Shown here: piece after piece, positions 12,348 to 29,100 of the stretch | Layout: each line of letters opens with the position of its first letter | Position numbering within the stretch: position 1 is the stretch's first letter | From: Plazaster borealis | Taxonomy: Eukaryota; Echinodermata; Asteroidea; Forcipulatida; Labidiasteridae | DNA: 64,000 nt | Assembly: GCA_021014325.1 (NCBI GenBank) | Contig: CM037476.1 | Coordinates: 22,914,827-22,978,826, forward strand | Direction of reading: 5' to 3' | Program-made: the position numbers and the translations under genes | The notes under the pieces: model-generated | The model's database searches: none | The model's input: the letters and a program-made list of their open reading frames with translations, nothing else | Told to the model about the DNA's origin: nothing

Positions 12348-13374
12348 CGAATGAAAATATCCACTCCATTGCACGAACGCGAAACATTCATTATTGTTTT
12401 ATTATAAGTTATAACATCCAACTAGACCTTTGTCATTTGATTGAAGGATAAAGAACCATCAGAATAAACAAAATGTACCTGATTATATTCTGGCATCTCA
12501 CTACGGTGGTGTTGTATACTGCTGTGTATAACGCTTGGTGTTGTGTAGCTGAAATAGAATCAGCTGGGGATAGAACCAAAATGCAGTTGATGGTGATGGT
12601 AAGTGGGATACATCAAATGCTCCCCTCCCCCCCCCCCAAAAAAAAAAAATGTCTTATGTCTTTCCCCCGCTTGCCTTGACCCCCCCCCCCCCCCCCAAAT
12701 TTAAATATCTGGTTACGCCAGTGGATGTAGACCATGTAGTGGTTTGATTGTTGAATGCAGCGTGGCCCACAATCTTCCATTCAAAAAATGACAAGGATCT
12801 ACTTGGTATTTTAAAATGTAATTTACTCTTTAAGAGACTCTGCTGGCGTCGAAACGTCAGGATATTAACAATGTTTGTATAAGTAACATTTTTACAAGAC
12901 TTTGTACAAACTGGTAAGAAAGTCAAGACAAGATTGTTCAGTTAAAATTCAAGACTATTTTCTCTATTATTCTGTACCATGTCGATTCAATTAAATCTTT
13001 TGATTCTAATTTATAAATTGATAATAACAGCAGTAAAATAACCAAATTAGAATAGATTTTGTTTTGTCACCTTGTAATAACCAAGTCAGAACCACTGTTC
13101 AGTTTGTAATTGTCTTTTACTATTGTATTAGTAGTCTGGATTTCAACTTTCATTGCCAAACAATAAAACTGTTTCTAAAACAAATGTAGCATCGATCTTG
13201 TTGTTAGTTTTTTTTATAATTGTTTTTATTGAAGGTCACTTAAAATTCTTATATTCTTTAAAGGCAAAAACATTCCTGAAACCATCTCAACTCCTTAGGA
13301 ATATGCAGCATCGGCAGATACACTAGCACACACGTAGATAATCAATCATACAAAAACAATTATATTTTACTCCT

Positions 13375-13748
13375 TTAAAGGTATCGTACATGTTTGGTAA
13401 TGACTCAAAACAAATATTAGCATAAAAACTTAAAGGGGACAAGCAACGGAGAGCTGTTGATAGTATAACACATTGTAGGAAACGACTCCCTCTGAAGTAA
13501 CGTAGTTTTTGAGAAAGAGGTAATTTCTCACTAAAATAATAAAAACTTCTTGCAAGAAGTTTTTATTCCTATCTGAAAGCACACAAATTTGTACAACAAG
13601 GGTGTTTTTTCTTTCATCATTTTCTTGCAACTTCGATGACCAATTGAGCCCAAATTTTCACAGGCTTGTTATTTTATGCATAATGTTGGGATACACCAAA
13701 TGAGAACACTGGTCTTTGACAATTACCAAACGTGTACGATGCCTTTAA
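13375..13748 (-). mobile_element. MITE R1 copy, reverse
   Basis: Bounded by TTAAAGGTATCGTACATG and GTACGATGCCTTTAA; directly abuts an R3 copy at 13749. Confidence 0.75.
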
Positions 13749-14081
13749 TAAAGGCCCTGTACACTATTGGTAAGATCGAAAAAAACAAATGTTCACAGAT
13801 TCACACACAACTTACATGATTTAAAGTAAGTAATGGTTGAAAGGGTTCCTTAAAATAGTTCTGCCTAAAATGCTATCGTTTCTGAGAAATGAGTAAAACA
13901 ATAGTTTTTATCACGCGCGATATTTTGAAAAAACAGAAAACACATAAGGTCTCTTTTCACTATTTTCTCGTGATCTCGATGACCAATTGAGCTCAAACTT
14001 TCACAGGTTTGTTTGTTCATGCATCACATAAAATGTGGACACTGATTTTGAGCTGTTACCAAAAGTGTACAATACCTTTAA
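13749..14081 (-). mobile_element. MITE family R3
   Basis: AAAGGCCCTGTACACTATTG to AGTGTACAATACCTTTAA. Inner text: TTCACAGATTCACACA, ATGCTATCGTTTCTGAGAAA, CATAAGGTCTCTTTTCAC. Confidence 0.7.
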
Positions 14082-14271
14082 GCGCGATATTTCAGTTTTG
14101 AAGGAATTAAAGCAAAACCATCGTCCAACGGAGACATCATCTTGCTGGAAACTGTTGCTTGGTGTTTGTCTCTGTGTATTTCTGTATTGTTGTGATGTCC
14201 CTGATCATCCAATGGGAAAGTAGTAAAGAGAACATCTGCAAGGTGGTGGGGAGAATTTAGACAGATCTGAT

Positions 14272-20324
<6,053 letters not shown>

Positions 20325-20920
20325 CGTTACCAGTACCGGTGCATCAAAGCAAACACCCGGCCCGAGCTGTACCCGTGAAAAAGGGGCTTAATTTATTGAC
20401 TCCGTGTAATGAGCAACTTGTCTGTGTTTATGTCTACGAAAAAACCCCATCAACTGTACAGTGAGTTCGAAAGCATTGTGTTTTTAATGGAGACGCTCTC
20501 TGCTGCAAAATGACAGCCAATCTTCTTGGCCGTGGATAGCGGCATCATTTGCATTGCTCGCTCCGTTGAATCGCCTGTAATTGGATCAATAGTGTACAAT
20601 AGGACAGGTGACTCATGAATAATTCAAAGAACCGCCTGGGCACGCTGGATTTTGAATGAAGAGATAAGCGAACTCTACTAAAATTCAAGATTCAAGATAA
20701 ACAATATTTATTGTCATGATAAAAAGCATGAAATGTGTTTTCCCTGTGTACAAGGAAAATACATTCAAGTTAGACATAGCCTATACAAAAACCCAATAGA
20801 CAACAAGAATTTAAATTTACAAAATTACAGTTATATGAAAAGGGTGAGGACATCATTATACAAAACATGTATATGACAAAATATATGAAAAATGCACTGC
20901 GTTTTCTCGACCATCTGCTG

Positions 20921-21296
20921 TTAAAGGCATCGTACACGTTTGGTAATTACTCAAAATATATATTAGCATGAAAACTGACTTGGTAACAAGTAACAGGGAG
21001 CTGTTGATAGTATAAAACATTGTGAGAAACGACTCCCTCTGAAGTAACGTAGTTTGTGAGAAAGAGGTAATTTCTCACTAAAATAATAAAAGACTTCTAG
21101 CTAGAAGCCTTTTATTCCTATCTGAAAGCACACAAATTTGTACAACAAGGGTGTTTTTTCTTTCATAATTTTCTTCCAACTTTGATGACCAATTGAGCCC
21201 AAATTTTCACAGGCTTGTTATATTATGCATATGTTGGGATACACCAAGTGAGAACACTGGTCTTTGACAATTATTAAACGTGTACGATGCCTTTAA
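20921..21296 (-). mobile_element. MITE R1 copy, reverse
   Basis: TTAAAGGCATCGTACACG to CGTGTACGATGCCTTTAA; the inner palindrome is changed to CTTCTAGCTAGAAG. Confidence 0.75.
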
Positions 21297-22549
21297 AAAG
21301 GTTAATTGTAATCTGTTGCCCATTGCAGTAAAACTGAAATGTGTACGGAATCTTCTGTTTTGGTTGATGTTGACTTTATTTTGGTTTTAAACGCACGGCT
21401 TCATAATTATAAAGCTGCTTGCTGCCGAGCAAAAGTAGGGCCTATACTCGCTAATTAGTGGAATACCAGTCACAGTCAATTAGACATAAATTCAATGATG
21501 AGTATAGTACTGTATTTCTGCTAACCATTTTGTTTTTGTAAGTAACATGTGACAACTTTTACAAAAGAAGTGACAGCCTGAATGGACTTCATGCAGGCAC
21601 AAATTGCACGACAGAGCTCAGTGGGCGCATGAAGGAAGTAAAGATAATCTTCAGTTTTTGTGAAACTTTTGATGTGAAGGGGAGCACATCTAAAAAAAAC
21701 GTTCGGCAGTTTTTTTTAGGTACTACACAGAGACTGTTCGTCTGAGTAGGGAGAAACTGTGGATAAGGCGCCTTTAAACCACTCAACCCCTTGGTCTAAA
21801 CGTCCAAGGACTTGACAACTTTGTCTTTGCCCAGCCCCTTTTCCACAGATATCCCCATTTTTAACATGTTTTCGTCTGTCTCATTCACTATTACTTTTTC
21901 TCCCTCTTCCCACCTTTGATTTTGTCTTTTGTATTCCCAACCTCGTGTTTAAAGAAGCCACTTCCCTCTACCTTCCCCCTTTGTCATGAAAAAAATATTT
22001 GTGGCTAAAGGGCCATCGCAGATTTGTACTTTAAAAATACAAAGGTAGAATATCAAATAATGGCAGCCATTTTGAAAAGTTCAAATCTGTGATGGATTTG
22101 TTTTCGAAATTGTGGGTTGATGGGTCAAAAGAAATAACTGAAAATCGAAATTCAGTTTTTATTTTAACAAATTAATGTATATTAACACTAACGAAAAAGA
22201 AGAAGAAAAAAATACCCAGCCGGCCAAGATCGTCAATTTCATTCCTGATTAAACTACAAAGTTGTTTGTTTAAGCCAGGAAAAGTCATTGAAATGTTGGA
22301 TACCTTTGATCTAAAATATCTGGTTCATTTGAGGCATTACTTTGTTCTTCAGTGTATAGATTATACTATGAAGCCACTCAATTATTTAAAAGTCAAAAAT
22401 TGGGGTGGGTGGGTCAAAACAATTTCGAAAAAGTCGACTATTCTGAATGGCCCCTAAATATCATCTTTCTCATGACTTTATTCAGACTGTGTGCCAAACT
22501 CCATGTTCGTATCGTCAGATGCACAATTCCCCAAAAATGTTTCCATGAT

Positions 22550-22800
22550 CTGTGGCAGTCAGGTCAGCTCAGTAGTTTCTGCCCTACCTGTCACCTCTGT
22601 CGACCCCGTTTCGATTCCCGGACAGGGTTCATGCTTGTGGATTAGGTTATCATTCCCTACCTGACTACGTGGGTTCTCCCTTGGGGTTTTCCTCCCACGT
22701 CTAAAACTGAAATGTCTTCATTGTCTTCTATAAAAAAGTTGGTGTGATGTTTCCGTTAGGATGCTTTGCCGACTAAACATTTCAGATTCAGGTTAAGATC
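22550..22800 (+). mobile_element. tRNA-derived SINE, second family
   Basis: Head with GGTCAGCTCAGTAG and GTTTCGATTCCC (A and B boxes), then the body CTACCTGACTACGTGGGTT and GGGGTTTTCCTCCCACGTC. Same family as 47855-48118. Confidence 0.7.
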
Positions 22801-23370
22801 TGCCCTAAAAATTGTTTTCTTTATTCATCTCATGCTTCTTCTGACTGCATTCTGCACCTTTCTTGCCAATTCTCCTTGATTCTACAGAAAGTTCCCAACA
22901 AATAAACCAATCTGTCCATGTTCTGATGAACAAATTTTAAAATCTGATTATGGAATCTTTGTCCCTGCTATGTTGAGTGTAATTCAAAGTATCTCCCTGA
23001 CTCCTTCTCAACCAGACTATTTCTGTTACGCTTAAGTGTTGTGTCGTGATTGTTAATGGTTACTTTGACTTAAAAGATTAAGTAATTGGAATTGGTGTTC
23101 TCTTTTGAAAACCGATACCAATTCAAGATAAATTTTAAATTATCATTTAACAATTTGGCAATTTACAGAAGCATTCAAGAGACAATTAAAGTCATAACTA
23201 TGACTGATACATATCTCATAAAATATGACTTAATTGGCACAGTATGTGATATAAGTCATTATTATGACTTATGCTAACTCATATTTTATGAGATATGTCA
23301 TATATGACATGTACCAAAACTACCAAGTCAAAATTATGACTTTCTTTTATTTTTCGCAATAATTATTCCT

Positions 23371-23766
23371 TTAAAGGGATTGTATACGTTTGGTAATTGG
23401 AACCCACTGTTTGATTCAATCATATATAGTTGTAGATATATACCATAAAACTAACCTGCGAAAATTTCATTTCAAAAGGTGGTAGCGTTTTTTTAGATAC
23501 TGACGAAAATCTGGAGCGGTTATGTCCACGCAGGAATAATAATCTGCAATTGGAATAAACAAGCTGAGAAATATTACTGCAGTAACGTTTCTCATGTTCA
23601 ATTTTTGGGGGTTAAGAAGTGATATCTTTTTCCATAACCGCAGTACTTCTAAGTGAAATTTTCTCAAAATGCTTTATACTATCAGAAGCTGCTGTACTTC
23701 TTACCAAGTGAGTTTTTATTGTCATTCATTTTATGAGTAATTACCAAATGTATACAGACCCTTTAA
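23371..23766 (+). mobile_element. MITE R2 copy
   Basis: TTAAAGGGATTGTATACG to TGTATACAGACCCTTTAA; carries GTCCACGCAGGAATAATA. Confidence 0.7.
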
Positions 23767-23919
23767 CGCTTCCGTAGCCATTGGACTCTGACCAATTCTA
23801 TACTAGTGAGAGCCATTGCTTACAAAAATGTATGTCACTTCGATTCAAAGTCAGGAAGGTAAAATGTCGAAATGATGGCATTTTGACCTTTTGATGACCC
23901 CCCCTCCCCCGAGTTGCAG

Positions 23920-24027
23920 ATTTCAAAGAGCAGTTAGGAACAGTGTCCTCAGCACTAGAGAAGTATATCAAAGAGCATTTATATCTCGAGACAACAGCTA
24001 TGTTTCACTTGGCAGACATAGGAACAG
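23920..24027 (+). other. Orphan exon-like segment A
   Basis: A strong acceptor (C-rich tract then TTGCAG) precedes 108 bp open in one frame and ending at a GTTTGA donor-like site. The translation contains VSSALEKYIKEHLYLETTAM, then FHLADIGT. Phase is 1-1. No partner exon or family was recognised. It could be a real exon of an unseen plus-strand gene, a pseudo-exon or chance. Confidence 0.3.
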
Positions 24028-24684
24028 GTTTGAATTCAGATAAAAGTCCAATCATCTCATTCCTGTGTCCTATCAATATATATGCAAGTTAAGTTCCAAA
24101 CAAAATAAGACGACAATCAAATTTAATTCTTTAAATAACACTTTTTTAGTGCAATATATATTTTATTCATTTAAAATCTGATAAGTTTGCAGTACAAAAT
24201 AAGAAAACAAACTATATTGTTATAAAGAAAAAGTAGCTTTCTTTACATCAGAATTTTCTATTCATACCATTCTGAAAAAACAAACAAAACTAAAACAAAC
24301 TGAAAAAAACCCCCAAAACAAAGCAATAAACAGTCTGCTAAAAAAGGTAAACAAAAGATGGAATGATTTATAGAACTAGAGTCTATTTCTTGTTGTTTTA
24401 ACCCAAAATACTGTTTTCAATAAATGCCTCTCTTTCATACAATTATTTTCGATGGCAATATAGTACTGCGTGATCCATCCAGTTCTTATGTAAAACTGAC
24501 AAAAACTTTCTAAAAAGATTTTCAAAATATTGATATGTTTTCGAACTATTGGAAATTTTGATTTCATCGAGTGGAGTGTCTTGCATGAGATGTCCGGCCA
24601 TCACATTATAATAAAGTTTCACTGGCCATTCTCTCAATAATGGTGCTTGAATTTAGGGCATTGCTCGGGCCCATTTGAATTTTG

Positions 24685-25023
24685 TTAAAGGTATCGTACA
24701 TGTTTGGTAATGACTCAAAATTAGCATAAAAACTTACTTGGTAATGAGCACCGGAGAGCTGTTGATAGTACAAAACATTGTGGGAAACGAATACCTCTGA
24801 AGTAACGTAGTTTTTGAGAAAAAGGTAATTTCTCACTAAAATATTTGAATCTCAGGCATCTGAAAGCACACAAAATTTGTATTTTTTCTTTCAATTTTTT
24901 CTTGCAACTTCGATGACCAATTGAGCCCAAATTTTCACAGGTTTTTCTATTGTATGCATATATTAGCATACACCAAGTGAAAATACTGGTCTTTGACAAT
25001 TACCAAACGTGTCCAGTGCCTTT
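24685..25023 (-). mobile_element. MITE R1 copy, reverse
   Basis: Starts TTAAAGGTATCGTACATG; the right end runs into a TGTCACACGAGGCAA MITE at about 25021. Confidence 0.7.
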
Positions 25024-25235
25024 ATGTCACACGAGGCAATTTACAGGCAACTAGTTCCAGGCAATCTCCAAGAAGAAAATTCATTCATATTTCAGTTTTC
25101 TCAATATTTTCTAGGGGATAGTGAGTTACAGCGAGAAGAATGTCTCTTGTGCTGCCGAAGTGTTCCTTGTGCATGAAGTGCAAGTGGTTACCTCCAAGTT
25201 GCCTGTAAAAATTGCCCTGTGTAACATGGACTTTA
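25021..25235. mobile_element. MITE, GTCACACGAGGCAA family
   Basis: TGTCACACGAGGCAATTTAC to TTGCCCTGTGTAACATGGA; same family as 10680. Confidence 0.6.
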
Positions 25236-25296
25236 GAATTACATGCCTTACAGGGTGCAGTAAGTGCAGGATTCTGTGCCAAGCAGTGAAATTGCA

Positions 25297-25491
25297 GGGC
25301 CCAATTTCATAAAGCCTGTAAGCACAAAAACTTGCTCAGCACATAAATCTATTGCTTAGAAAAAATAGGTTACCAGACAGAATAGCAACACTTACCATTG
25401 CTGGGACTGGTACTCCACTCATTTCTTGCTTAGCAAAACAATTTGCTGAGCAGAATTTTCTGCTTTTAAACAGCTTTATGAAATTGGGCCC
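25297..25491. mobile_element. Palindromic MITE, GGGCCCAATTTCATAAAGC ends
   Basis: Perfect 19-bp terminal inverted repeats GGGCCCAATTTCATAAAGC around a GCTTAGCA-rich interior. Confidence 0.75.
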
Positions 25492-25518
25492 AGGTCATGG
25501 TGCTAGTTGACAAGTCAC

Positions 25519-25866
25519 TTAAAGGGTCTGTATACGTTTGGTAATGACACTGTAAATTAATGGCAATGAAAACTTATTTGGTAAGAAGTACAGCAGCTTT
25601 GGATAGTATAATGCATTTTGAGAAACTTTTCAATTCAAAGTACTGCGGTTATGGAAAAAGATATCAGTTTTATCCCAATAAATTGGAATCTTAGAAGCGT
25701 TACTGCAGTAACATTTCTCAGATATTTTAATCCAATTGCTGATTATTCTTCCTGCGTGGACATAACCGCTCCAGATTTTCGGCAATATCTCAAAATCGCT
25801 ACATTGAGTTGCTAGGATTGGAACAAACAGTGGGTTCCAATTATCAAACGTATACAATCCCTTTAA
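25519..25866 (-). mobile_element. MITE R2 copy, reverse
   Basis: TTAAAGGGTCTGTATACG to CGTATACAATCCCTTTAA; carries TCCTGCGTGGACATAACCG. Just right of it lies the DHDDS stop codon region. Confidence 0.7.
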
Positions 25867-26152
25867 CCATTGTTTGCCTCTCTGCACCCAGGTATGCGAG
25901 GGAACACAGAAGTATATTAACATTGACCCTTTGCGTCACAAGCTCAAACAACGCCCTCACTGCAGTCAAAGGCAGACCTATCATTGGCTGAGAGTTGTGC
26001 ACAGACAGAGCTGGGCAAAGTTTTGTTTGATTTCCTCTGATTGGCTCACAGCTCAAATTGCTCAAACCATTTAAGAAACTTAGGAGTTGATACAGCAGCA
26101 TAATCCTTCCCCCGCAAAATCAGTATTTTTCTCAAAAAAAGAGAGAAGTTTT

Positions 26153-29100
26153 TCAGGAGGATGTTGTTAACTTAGCAATGGATGTGGCAATTTCACTTTC
26201 CTTTGGTAACAGACTAGATATATACTGGTCTCTTCTCTGCTGTAGGCGGGTTAAGAAGTTTGTGACTCTAGCCTCCCTTTCTTGTGTGTAGTGTTGTACA
26301 CACTGCTGGACGTTCGTGGGACTTTGTTGGTCATGATGTAGACTGTTGTCCGTTTCTTGGAGGGCACATTTCAAGTCGGATCTTGCCTGCCTTTCTTCTT
26401 GCTCTTGCCTGTTGGCTTCTCTGGCAGCCTGATGGTGGAAACAAATTGATAGACTGATGAGTGAGTTATTGGATCCAGACGATGGGGGCGAGTAGGGTGA
26501 TCCTGTGGGAGCCAAAACATGGAAAACCAAGCAGAGGGAGGCCAATCAAGAACACGATGAAGACGATGAAAGAAGATACAGGGTTGGAGACTACGGATGA
26601 ACTAGCAGGCTGCATGAGTGATCGTGGTGTGTGGCTTGTGTATCATCGCGCTCGTCCAATTAGCTACTTGGCTCTACGGAGTGAGTGAGTGAGTGGTGGG
26701 GGTGGGTGGGTGGGGGGGGGGGGCAATAGATTCTACCTTATATTCCCTTCCCATATATCGTCTGCTCAGGACTATAAGGTCATTAGTGCAATTTGTATGG
26801 ATTTCATAAAATTGGTTTTGCATATTTTGGAGCTCCTTAAATGGGGTTTATTGATGAAGAGTGGTCTTCATAGTATTTGTTTGGCAAAAAGAAACATTAA
26901 AATTCTAAGTAAAACATTTATTTGTTGATTTTGATTAAACTTTTTCAATTTATACAAGTTTTTCATTTAATGACCTTTTGATCATTACAAGTATGAAGTT
27001 GCAATTAATGACCTTATAGCACTGAGCCGACAATATGCAAATTACATACATGCATCAATAGAGACACCACTGGTTGGCAACATGTTGATGGGACCCGGCA
27101 TTTCTTATGAGGACAATTTCAGGGGTTAGTTTAGTGAATAATTATATTCTACTTTTAAAATATCTTTCCAACCATATTCATTTCATAACAAACAATTTTT
27201 ATAGCCCAAAGTGCCCAATCTGAAGGCAATGTGCCCCTTTAAAGCACATGTATAACATTAATAGTTGTCAAAGACCAGTATCCACACTTTCTGTGACCCA
27301 ACATATACATGAAATAACAAACCTGTGAAATTTTAAGCTCAATCAGTCTTCAGAGTCATGAGAAAACAGTGAAAAGCCCCATTATACATTTTCACTGATT
27401 TCAAACCTCTGGTTTTGGACGTATGTGAGATAAAACCTAATAGTTTTACTCATTTCCTAATAGCATTTCAAGCAAAACTATTTCAAGGGAGGTTCTCCAC
27501 CATGACCATATTTATACCATGTAAGTTATGTGCAAATCTGTGAACATTTATATTTTCAATCTTACAAATGTTGTACACACCCTTTAAAGCACACAGACAA
27601 CATTGGTAATTGTAAAAGACCAGTACCTACGGGATACTTCATGTGCCCCAAAATGAAACAACAAAGCTGTGAAAGTTTAAACCCAATCGTTCATCAAAGT
27701 CAGAAGATAACAGTGAAAGAACTCCTCCCCTACCAGGGGTTAGTGACGCGGGGTATCGATACGGGGCGCTGCCCATGGTGGAGGCTGCAGTGATGAGAAC
27801 TTTCTTTTACGTATCCTAATTATTTAGGGGTTCTTACCATTACGGCAGCGTAGTTCTGTTGATAATGAAGAATTGCCGAGTAGAGATGCCATATTGTAAA
27901 CTCCGGCCAAAGCACCTCAACGAAGGACAAAACAGAGTAATTGCTCTGGAAAAAAAAGACAATTCATTTATGTTATCTTCATGTTTACCCTTACAACCAT
28001 GTATACACAGTGCTTTCAGAGTCCAGTCCTCCATCCATAGTATACAAATATTGACTGCTTCGAGTACTTAGGTTAAATCTACGACTCCCGAGGTGATCCT
28101 CAACGCGTTCTATTTCCCCCTGAGGCTAAGCTGAGGGGCATTAGACCGCTCCAGGAATCACCGAGGGAGTCGTAGTTTTAACCTTAGCACTCAAAGCCGT
28201 CAATATTTGTTTTATAACACCCCATACATACATGTATATTGTGCCTAGATGTCAAGGTACCAAGAAGCTGCTGTTGCTATGGGTGTAGTACACTGGTTGC
28301 TATGGGATAGTACATTGGTTGGTATGGGTTAGTACATTGGTTGCTACGGGTATAGTACAATGTTTGCTGCGTGTATAGCATGTCGCATTCGCACAGTTTC
28401 TAGTAAAAAACAAGACATATCATGTGACACGCTCTAAACCAATCAAAAGGCAGAATCTTTGTAAGGGGAGTTATAATTCTAAATAGAACAAAGATAATGC
28501 TGTGTGTGTTGTTAACTGATTGTATCCACTTTGTGGCAATCTGCCATTTTAACTGTCTGGCAAATTTCTGCTTTCCCATTGGTGATGAGGTTAAGCTTGC
28601 AACATGATATTGATACTCTTTGCTTACAGCAGACATAGAGGGCGTGGCACAGCAGACATAGAGGGCGTGGCACAGCAGACATAGAGGGCGTGCACAGCAG
28701 ACATAGAGGGCGTGCACAGCAGACATAGCGGGCGTGGCACAGCAGACATAGAGGGCGTGGCACAGCAGACATAGAGGGCGTGCACAGCAGACATAGAGGG
28801 CGTGCACAGCAGACATAGAGGGCGTGCACAGCAGACATAGAGGGCGTGCACAGCAGACATAGAGGGCGTGCACAGCAGACATAGAGGGTGTGCACAGCAG
28901 ACATAGAGGGCGTGCACAGCAGACATAGAGGGCGTGCACAGCAGACATAGAGGGCGTGGCACAGCAGACATAGAGGGCGTGCACAGCAGACAGGGACAAC
29001 AAAATTGAGCTTAGCATTCTCCCCGTCCTATAGTTATGTTTTTTTTTTTAACCATGGCTCCAGTTTAAGCTCCATTAATTATTTTGACTGGCACCCCCTG

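Larger units (their letters stand above)
10654..14271. other. Intergenic region between APEX1 and the tetraspanin
   Basis: Convergent 3' ends. Contents: a MITE, one foldback element, a small hairpin, G/C homopolymer tracts (12,085-12,180; 12,625-12,700), R1 and R3 MITEs. No supported coding exon. Confidence 0.7.
20325..26152. other. Region between tetraspanin and DHDDS
   Basis: Holds R1/R2 MITEs, a SINE (22550), a palindromic MITE (25297) and orphan exon-like segment A (23920). A 68-codon open stretch without ATG lies at 21542-21748 (includes DSLNGLHAGTNCTTELSGRM). I recognise no gene here. Confidence 0.6.

Noticed and set aside
12085..12700. G-quadruplex or regulatory role for the poly-G/C tracts
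   Set aside because: Homopolymer runs are common in this DNA (also 19,636; 26,700; 39,100; 48,540) and nothing else supports a function.
21542..21748. 68-codon open stretch without ATG
   Set aside because: No convincing acceptor, no start and no family; kept only as a note in the intergenic entry.
28629..28992. CRISPR-like array of short repeats
   Set aside because: Eukaryotic context; units are contiguous with no spacers.
28400..29017. 205-codon minus-strand ORF (Cys/Leu-rich repeats)
   Set aside because: Pure translation of the 22/23-bp minisatellite; open in all three minus frames and without any family resemblance.
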